In this document: piece after piece, positions 52,341-58,233 of the stretch
How positions within the stretch are numbered: position 1 is the first letter of the stretch
How the letters are laid out: the number at the start of each line of letters is the position of its first letter
Assembly: GCA_023379385.1 (NCBI GenBank)
Contig: JAMCUS010000010.1
Span: forward strand, 1-58,233
Reading direction: 5' to 3'
DNA from: Thermoplasmatota archaeon
GTDB taxonomy: Archaea > Thermoplasmatota > Thermoplasmata > Lutacidiplasmatales > JAMCUS01
Length of the DNA: 58,233 nucleotides
The notes under the pieces: model-generated
What the model saw: only the letters and a program-made list of their open reading frames with translations
What the model was told of the DNA's origin: nothing
Databases searched by the model: none
Program-made: the position numbers and the translations under genes

Positions 52341-52996
52341 ATGTTTTTTAGGATGAAATATGTCGTTTTTGGTGTTAAGAAAACATCTGTTTTATCAGGA
52401 GTTCCAAAAAGTACATACTATAACCGGCTATTAATAAAGGAGATGAAGTCCAGAAGATATATACTCTAAAAGGACGTTAAAAAGATAGTGGAGCTATGCT
52501 CCATAAGGATTACGTATGGATACAGGAGAATATGAGCACTTCTAAGAAGAGAAGGAATTAATCATAATCCGAAGACAGTATTGAGAATTATGAAAGGATA
52601 TAATCTTACACTGAAAAAGAACGTTCATAAAGGTAGACAGAAAAGAGAGAAATTGTACAGAGACAGAGAGCCTGAACAATTATGGGAAGCAGATATAACA
52701 TACATACCCACGGTTGAAGAAGGTATGACCTGTCTATTCAACGTAAAAGACTGTTTTACAAAGAAATGGGTTGGGTATGAATATTCCAGAACGCGTAATA
52801 GAAGAGATGCAATAAAAAGCATAGAGAATGCGATAAAAGAATATGGAGGCGTGAAGGTAACAGGAATAGTACTGAGAACAGACAACGGAACACAATATAC
52901 ATCAAAAATGTTCAAAGAGGGTGTGAAAGCGCTGGATTTAAGCAAGAGTATATAGAGAAAAATACGCCTGAAGATAATGGAGATATAGAATCATTT
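52341..52996 (+). pseudogene. Dead IS3-type transposase (OrfB, rve domain)
   Basis: One frame runs from an ATG at 52341 with in-frame stops TAA at 52467 and TGA at 52533, then continues intact through HTH-like and integrase segments: SVLSGVPKSTYYNRLL, ITYGYRRI, LRREGINHNPKTVLRIM and WEADITYIPTVEEGMTCL (first Asp), VLRTDNGTQYTSKMF (second Asp). A one-base shift near 52935 is needed to reach KQEYIEKNTPEDNGDIESF (Glu). Three lesions make it a pseudogene. The frame then runs into the third small membrane-protein copy. Confidence 0.85.
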
Positions 52997-53044
52997 CATA
53001 ATTCCATTAAAACAGACTACATATGGACAGATGAGTTCAGAACT

Positions 53045-53149
53045 GGTAGTGTACCTATAGTTGATGATGAAGTTGTAAAAGAGCCGCATTACGTAAAGGC
53101 TCCGGATGAACCTTAACAGCAACCGGTACTGTGGGGTAAATGGAGATAG
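53045..53149 (+). pseudogene. Small membrane protein, truncated third copy
   Basis: Bases 53045-53149 match the tail of copies 1 and 2 (GSVPIVDDEVVKEPHYVK), but the membrane part is gone; the transposase fragment joins here in frame (TDEFRT/GSVP). A GAA to TAA change then stops the frame after PDEP, and the old end (WGKWR) follows untranslated. Homology to the sequence after copy 2 continues to about 53222. It is the broken end of a former third gene. Confidence 0.85.
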
Positions 53150-53288
53150 TGCATTAGCATTTGGAATCTGGATCATGTAAAATTTTGTTTATAAATTTGA
53201 TGTTAACGGGTAATGGTAGCATATTACTACGGAGTTGTGTATTATATAAAAATCCAATTTTCATACAGTTCTGATCATCTTCATTGCC
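53150..53288. other. Gap before leuS
   Basis: The first 75 bases copy the region after small membrane-protein copy 2 (AAAATTTTGTTTATA and TGTTAACGGGTAAT). The rest is AT-rich and holds no gene. Confidence 0.4.
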
Positions 53289-56090
53289 TTATTCTGTCTG
53301 TATGTGAATCGCCGGTCTCAACGGTATTGCCTCCCCCTTCTTACTGCCTGTATAATTGCCATCTGACCCTTTAATTATAGTGATTTTTACGTCAAGCTTT
53401 CTTTCAAGTAGATTCATCGCATCTGTGAGTATGAAATATTCATCTATCACCGGCGTACTATGCCTTGCAAATTCAATCATTGCACTTATCTGTTTGGCGG
53501 CTTTCTTGCCTGGAACATCAGTGAATCTGGATATAAAGTCAGATATTTTAGGGGTTCTTCCCGCTACAAACATATCAACCATCTCTCTGTAAAGACCATA
53601 TTTCCATTCATCTGCGATATACAGATTTACCTTTTCTATCTTTTTACCTATTAATTTTATAAGTTCAGCTATATCGGAATATATTCTTTTTATATAGAGT
53701 TCTCCGTACTCAATTTCATTTTCCTCACAATACTCAAAAGAGGGATAGGATTCTGTAGAGAGTATTGTGTCGTGATTCAGGCTCCACAGCTCCTCTGCTA
53801 TATGTGGCGTTATTGGCAGCATCATTTTTTTGACCGTATCCTTGGCGAATTTTATCAGGGTACTGTTATTGCCACCCCGTGCATAGTACCATTCAAAAGC
53901 ATCAAAATAGTTATAATATATGATGTTCATGGCTTCCCTGAATTTCATATTGATAAGATGCTGTTCTGCTATCCTGACCATTCTTTTAATCATACGCTCG
54001 AACCACTGATCAATGTAATGCAGGCTATCATCATGTTGATTATTCCCGGTTATGAACTCCCAGATCTGTGACAGTCTGTTCCTGAAATTTATAACATCAG
54101 TCTCATTCCACTCAAGATCAGAGAATGGCGTAACTGAAGCGTAAAACATTCTCATGGCGTCTGCACTGTATATTTTAGGTGCGTCAAGTACGAAAGGCAG
54201 ATCGCCTCCTTTTGATTTGGAGATCTTTACACCACCTCTTTCGGTCACCCACCAGTGAACAAATAATCCATCTGGAAGTTTATGCTCATCAAAAACCATT
54301 GTATGCATCATGAGAAATACTGGGAAATGGACACGTTTGTGTTCCTTGCCTCCTGCATTAAGATCCAGTGGATACCAGTAATTGAACTCCTTCCCTATTT
54401 TTTTTACAAGATCTTTATCGTTAATTCTGCCTTTATATGCCTTTCCTAAAAATACTGCATCAAAGAATTCGTCATCCAGATCCTCTACATTTATCATGCC
54501 TCTATTAATATATCTTGATACAATATAGAACGCTGGATACAGTGTAGAATCTGCAATTGGCTCTATGATCCAGCTGCTATCCATGGGGAATCTTGTGCCT
54601 AACCAGTTGCCTTTTCTGGTGCATGCTCTGTCATCATACCAGTCAATGATTGATTGCAGCTCTTCTTTATATTCATCCGGTAATATTGTCATTTTTTTTA
54701 TATGTTCCTTGGTCAGATTCTTGATCCTTTCGTTGTGGTAGTTTATAAACCACTGATCCCTTATCTTTTTGATTATAACTGTAGTTCCGCATCTGCATAC
54801 AACCTGCTGATCAAATTCGTATAACTTATCCCCGTTGCGATCTTTTATAAGTCTATCTATGATCTTATCCTTTACTTCAGATATTCTGCAATCATTGTAT
54901 TCACCACAATTTTTATAAAGAATGCCGTTATGATATTCTATCTTATATATAAGTTTGGTAAGCTCCTCCAGTCTTATATCGGCCAGTGATTCAATATTCC
55001 ATGACCGTACTCCGTTCACAGCGGCAAGATCTCCGTTAAACACCCCCATGTACGCTTTATCATAACCCTCCACCCTGATAATGGGTATCGGATCTATATC
55101 CAGAGATTTATCCTTTACAGCTACCAGATCGTAAGGAGCATCTGATGGAACGGACATTACAACACCGCTTCCCACTCCAGGCTCTACAAAATTACTTTCG
55201 TATATGGCTATAACATTGCCTGTAAAAGGAGTTTTGACCTTTTTTGACTGAATGTCTCGTGACGATATAGACGCAACGATTTTTGCATCAAACTGGTTAA
55301 TGAATTTTTCTGCACTATCCATGGCAATGATCCAGTTCATTGATCCCACTTCAGCAATAACATATTTCGCATCTTCACGGATCCACAGATTGGTTACACC
55401 AAAGATGGTTTCAGGCCTGAGTGTAGCTGCAGGAAGTATGAACCCATCCTCCGTTCTGAAAAAAATGAGTGTATACTCCATCATCTCTGCATTACCACCC
55501 CTGGATAGATCACTTTCAGACGGGTCTACAGCAACTGGACCGCAGTTGGGACAATACGGAGCGAAATGTGGCTTCTGAACAAGGTATCCCGATTTATATA
55601 ACGTTCTGAACTGCCACTCTATGAATTTGTTATAACCTCTGGATATGGTTATAGCGTAGGAATCAGTATCAACAAGCATGCCGAAAGCTTTCCAGCTCTT
55701 TTTGTACGACTCCCCGAGGAACTCTGCTGCATAAGCAGGAGAGTGAAGTTTTTTCAAAGTTTCTTCATTAACTCCGTAATAGTTCAAATTTTTAAGAATT
55801 TCGCTATTGCCAGACTCTAGCTTTTTGACGAACCCATACGATGGTATGCCGGTTGCATGGGTACCGCATGGAAAGTATACGTTATAATTTTGCATTCTCT
55901 TTAATCTCAGAAACATATCAAGAAGCGTATATCCCCTCAACTGACCTATATGAAGAAAAGAGGAGGGGCTTGGATATGCAAATATTCCGTAATATTTTTT
56001 TTTATTGCTGTCTATGGATGGTGCAGCTATATCCATATCACACCATATCTTCTGCCACTTCTGCTCAATCTCTATCCAATCGTAAGGCAT
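53289..56090 (-). CDS. leuS: Leucyl-tRNA synthetase (archaeal type)
   Basis: LeuS charges tRNA-Leu. The 933-residue class I synthetase has the HIGH variant SPSSFLHIGQLRGYTLLD (about residue 41-58), a CP1 editing domain with TLRPETIFGVTNLW (about 224), zinc-like Cys pairs near CPNCG (184-187) and CRCG (about 435), the KMSKS variant VKISKSKGG (about 621) and a C-terminal anticodon domain. The length is normal for archaeal LeuRS. A TATA box (GGTTATATATAAA, minus strand, about 56159-56171) lies about 70-80 bases before the ATG. It stands alone. Confidence 0.96.
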   Translation of the reverse strand: MPYDWIEIEQKWQKIWCDMDIAAPSIDSNKKKYYGIFAYPSPSSFLHIGQLRGYTLLDMFLRLKRMQNYNVYFPCGTHATGIPSYGFVKKLESGNSEILKNLNYYGVNEETLKKLHSPAYAAEFLGESYKKSWKAFGMLVDTDSYAITISRGYNKFIEWQFRTLYKSGYLVQKPHFAPYCPNCGPVAVDPSESDLSRGGNAEMMEYTLIFFRTEDGFILPAATLRPETIFGVTNLWIREDAKYVIAEVGSMNWIIAMDSAEKFINQFDAKIVASISSRDIQSKKVKTPFTGNVIAIYESNFVEPGVGSGVVMSVPSDAPYDLVAVKDKSLDIDPIPIIRVEGYDKAYMGVFNGDLAAVNGVRSWNIESLADIRLEELTKLIYKIEYHNGILYKNCGEYNDCRISEVKDKIIDRLIKDRNGDKLYEFDQQVVCRCGTTVIIKKIRDQWFINYHNERIKNLTKEHIKKMTILPDEYKEELQSIIDWYDDRACTRKGNWLGTRFPMDSSWIIEPIADSTLYPAFYIVSRYINRGMINVEDLDDEFFDAVFLGKAYKGRINDKDLVKKIGKEFNYWYPLDLNAGGKEHKRVHFPVFLMMHTMVFDEHKLPDGLFVHWWVTERGGVKISKSKGGDLPFVLDAPKIYSADAMRMFYASVTPFSDLEWNETDVINFRNRLSQIWEFITGNNQHDDSLHYIDQWFERMIKRMVRIAEQHLINMKFREAMNIIYYNYFDAFEWYYARGGNNSTLIKFAKDTVKKMMLPITPHIAEELWSLNHDTILSTESYPSFEYCEENEIEYGELYIKRIYSDIAELIKLIGKKIEKVNLYIADEWKYGLYREMVDMFVAGRTPKISDFISRFTDVPGKKAAKQISAMIEFARHSTPVIDEYFILTDAMNLLERKLDVKITIIKGSDGNYTGSKKGEAIPLRPAIHIQTE

Positions 56091-56396
56091 ACATTTTCAC
56101 CTTTCATTTTTACAATATTCGTTTCTGTTTCTGTAATATTGTTTATAATACTATTAAGATTTATATATAACCGTCCTCAGGCTATATCATCAAACAGATT
56201 AGCTTTATGCAGAACTGTTATTTTAAATCTGTTTTTGATATGGGTTGATTCTTTATCCTTAATAAAATTATTATTCAGATTTAACAAGGCAGTACACATA
56301 TACTAAAAATATTGTATAGTATTCACCTATGGGGGTTGTCGAAATTTATATGTCGTAAGTAATTTGTTGTAAGATGATGGCCAACCAATAACATCT
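56091..56396. other. Gap between leuS and the ISAzo13-type element
   Basis: It holds the leuS promoter near 56165. No gene is recognised; the frames here are low-complexity and lack family signals. Confidence 0.4.
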
Positions 56397-57696
56397 AAGG
56401 GATTGGAACGAAATAACTACAGCAAGTTAATATAGTGCTATGCTATTCTATAACCATGGCAAAAGATGGAAGATCTGACATCAAACAGAGATTTGAACTG
56501 CTGAAACCATTTCTTAACGAAAAGCAGGTAAGGATATGGACTGCTGTGGAATCTACAGTAATCGGTTACGGGGGGATTTCGACTGTATCAAGAGAGACGG
56601 GATTTTCACGCAATTCTATCGCAGCAGGCTGTGAAGAGATGAAGATACCGGAAGTCTCCGCAGAAAAACGTGTCCGCAGGAAAGGTGGAGGGAGAAAAAA
56701 GACTGCAGAAAAAGATCATAGCTTGAAAGAGGACCTGGAAAGGCTGGTTGAACCCGTGATCAGGGGCGATCCGGAGTCCATGCTGCGATGGACATGCAAG
56801 AGTACCCGCAAATTATCAGATGAACTGAACCGGATGGGACATAAAACGAGCCACCGCATGGTGACGGAACTCCTGCACGAAATGGGATACAGCCTTCAGG
56901 CGAACAGAAAGACTCTAGAAGGTTCCAGTCATGCTGATCGCAATGAGCAGTTTGAGCTGATCAACGAGAAGGCAAAAGAATTCACAGATCATGGAGAGCC
57001 TGTTATATCAGTGGACACAAAGAAAAAAGAGCTTGTAGGCAATTTCAGGAATCGGGGAAGTGAACTGCGTCCAAAGGGAAATCCTGAAAAGGTAATGGTT
57101 CACGACTTCATGATTCCTGAACTGGGAAAGGTATCCCCATATGGAATATATGATCAGGTTAGGAACACTGGATGGGTAAATGTCGGAACAGACAACGATA
57201 CGTCAGCTTTCGCTGTTAACAGCATCCGGTTGTGGTGGAATTCCATGGGTCATGAAGTATATCCTGACGCCTCAAGACTTCTCATTACCGCAGACAGTGG
57301 AGGGAGCAACGGATATCGTGTGAGATTATGGAAGGTTGAATTGCAGAAACTGGCAGATGAAACGGGACTGGAAATTTCCGTGTGTCATTTTCCTCCTGGT
57401 ACGAGTAAATGGAACAGGATCGAACATCGCCTGTTTTCCTTCATAAGCCAGAACTGGAGGGGAAAACCTCTCATAAGCTATCAGGTAATCCTTGATCTGA
57501 TCTCGTCTACCACCACAAGAACGGGTCTTAGAGTGCATTCAAACCTTGATAAGAATCTGTATCCAACCGGAATAAAGATCTCCGATGAGGATATCGAAAA
57601 GGTCAACATACAGAGAAATGAATTTCATGGGGAATGGAATTATACAATTTTACCCGGGAGTCCTAAGTTGCAATAGTTATTCTGTTCCAAGCCCTT
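56397..57696 (+). mobile_element. ISAzo13-type insertion sequence with long inverted repeats
   Basis: The ends are imperfect inverted repeats of about 33 bases: AAGGGATTGGAAC...AATAACTA...GCAA at 56397-56429 and the reverse complement AAGGGCTTGGAAC...AATAACTA...GCAA at 57664-57696, 27 of 33 matching by my alignment. The repeats may reach one or two bases further out (CT). The transposase gene is intact and its last codons lie inside the right repeat. No clear target duplication was seen. Confidence 0.85.
56435..57676 (+). CDS. ISAzo13-family transposase
   Basis: The 413-residue protein (it may begin at the ATG at 56456, MAKDGRSD) has an N-terminal helix-turn-helix (GYGGISTVSRETGFSRNSIAAG), a basic KGGGRKKTAEKD segment, STRKLSDELNRMGHKTSHRMVTELLHEMGYSLQ (read in pieces) and a DDE core with VISVDTKKKELVGNF (first Asp, about 190), LLITADSGGSNGYR (second Asp, about 288) and WNRIEHRLFSFI (Glu, about 327). 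It is full-length and uninterrupted. Codon use is slightly richer in G+C than neighbouring genes, fitting recent arrival. Confidence 0.9.
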   Translation: MLCYSITMAKDGRSDIKQRFELLKPFLNEKQVRIWTAVESTVIGYGGISTVSRETGFSRNSIAAGCEEMKIPEVSAEKRVRRKGGGRKKTAEKDHSLKEDLERLVEPVIRGDPESMLRWTCKSTRKLSDELNRMGHKTSHRMVTELLHEMGYSLQANRKTLEGSSHADRNEQFELINEKAKEFTDHGEPVISVDTKKKELVGNFRNRGSELRPKGNPEKVMVHDFMIPELGKVSPYGIYDQVRNTGWVNVGTDNDTSAFAVNSIRLWWNSMGHEVYPDASRLLITADSGGSNGYRVRLWKVELQKLADETGLEISVCHFPPGTSKWNRIEHRLFSFISQNWRGKPLISYQVILDLISSTTTRTGLRVHSNLDKNLYPTGIKISDEDIEKVNIQRNEFHGEWNYTILPGSPKLQ

Positions 57697-58003
57697 AAGA
57701 TAGATGCCCTGGTTCCGAATTAATTTTAATTAATACTACAAATTATCATCTATGCCAGTACGAACTATTTTCTGATTGATGTCCAAACTCGGGTCAAAGT
57801 ATACCATTTTTGGTATTCCATTACAGCCTGTCGGAATCGTCATAACTCATCTTCCTATCTATGTAATGCACCTCTGTTTTTACCATAAGAATGTAACGTT
57901 TATAGGCACATAATGTTAATAATTAACTGTAATATAACGATGTTTTCAGTACGCTTCACAGGTTTTTTTCACAAATTATCTCAACTATAAAATATAGCAA
58001 AGT
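57697..58003. other. Gap after the ISAzo13-type element
   Basis: The stretch is AT-rich with a small inverted repeat ATACCA-TTTT-TGGTAT (57801-57816). I see no gene or RNA. Confidence 0.4.
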
Positions 58004-58233
58004 TCATTTGAGGTACTTCATTACTTTCAGCAGTTTTATATGCACCTTTCTGAATCGTGAGTAAAACCCATTACCCATACTCATTAAGGCGCCTTCACTA
58101 TCACTCAGCTCCACACTTAATCCCAATTTATACATGATAAAGGAGATTTTATTGACAATAGAGAGTGCCCTGACCTTAACGGGTAATTTTTTTATAACCT
58201 TTTTAAAGAGATCCTCATTGTCTATTATTAAGG
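58004..58233 (-). CDS. C-terminal part of an unidentified gene, cut by the window
   Basis: The minus strand is open from the window edge to a TGA at 58004-58006 for 75 codons: IDNEDLFKKVIKKLPVKVRA, LSIVNKISFIMYKLGLSVEL, then GNGFYSRFRKVHIKLLKVMK. It is basic and helical at the end with a conserved-looking middle. I do not recognise the family. Its start lies beyond the window. Confidence 0.5.
   Translation of the reverse strand, partial: LIIDNEDLFKKVIKKLPVKVRALSIVNKISFIMYKLGLSVELSDSEGALMSMGNGFYSRFRKVHIKLLKVMKYLK

Noticed and set aside
55841-56306. Plus-strand frames across the leuS start
   Set aside because: Antisense to leuS and its promoter, hydrophobic, without motifs.

Overview
The window looks archaeal and most like a Thermoplasmatales-type member of the Thermoplasmata. 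The evidence is AT-rich DNA, an archaeal 16S rRNA gene standing alone with no 23S or 5S beside it, archaeal-only genes (eIF6, S19e, L31e, L39e, L21e, RpoF, TFB, Pus10, Bud32, isopentenyl phosphate kinase, the archaeal-type shikimate pathway) and two very large Thr/Ser/Asn-rich surface proteins with a single C-terminal membrane anchor. Several genes have a TATA-like box about 25 bases before the start codon, which suggests leaderless transcripts. No tool was run: family calls come from reading motifs, and the genus cannot be named from this.

Layout. 1-2.1 kb: the end of a FolC domain fused in frame to endonuclease III, then a zinc-ribbon/PH membrane protein. 2.4-3.6 kb: an insertion sequence. 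3.8-10 kb: a PKD/CARDB surface protein, then nadB-hisS, then tRNA-Phe(GAA). 10.5-12.5 kb: the archaeal cluster S19e - PDCD5-like - L39e - L31e - eIF6. 12.6-16.5 kb: a membrane-lipid module made of a tetraether-synthase-type radical SAM enzyme, a tiny two-cluster ferredoxin and geranylgeranyl reductase, divergent from a TrmB regulator across a perfect 8+3+8 palindrome. 16.6-24.4 kb: an orphan RNase H-like-looking protein, an ATPase/TPR protein, tRNA-Leu(GAG), an SPFH two-gene module, and IPK-TFB-methyltransferase. 24.4-27.1 kb: a graveyard of transposon pieces (TnpB tail, two abutting transposase fragments, a relic of the 45-47 kb element) around a PAC2 gene.

27.3-30.5 kb: pus10 - L21e - rpoF - DUF655 - ksgA. 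30.5-33.2 kb: ribB and the solitary 16S gene, whose leader and trailer hold a perfect 14-bp processing stem. 33.2-38 kb: nnrE/nnrD, a second modular surface protein and bud32. 38.1-44.1 kb: a tightly overlapping operon (ADTH synthase - DHQ synthase II - shikimate kinase - chorismate synthase - asd - truD), in which Asd makes the aspartate semialdehyde used by the first enzyme. Then alaX.

45-53.2 kb is an accessory island: a two-ORF transposase, a tandem duplication of a small two-helix membrane protein with duplicated promoters and a 23-bp upstream element, TnpB debris, a DUF4143-type ATPase, an AbiE toxin-antitoxin pair, and a dead IS3-type transposase joined to a third, truncated copy of the small membrane protein. 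The window closes with leuS, an ISAzo13-type element with long inverted repeats, and the end of an unidentified gene.

The strongest candidates for new biology are the lipid module with its putative TrmB operator and the small membrane-protein family with its repeated promoter element.
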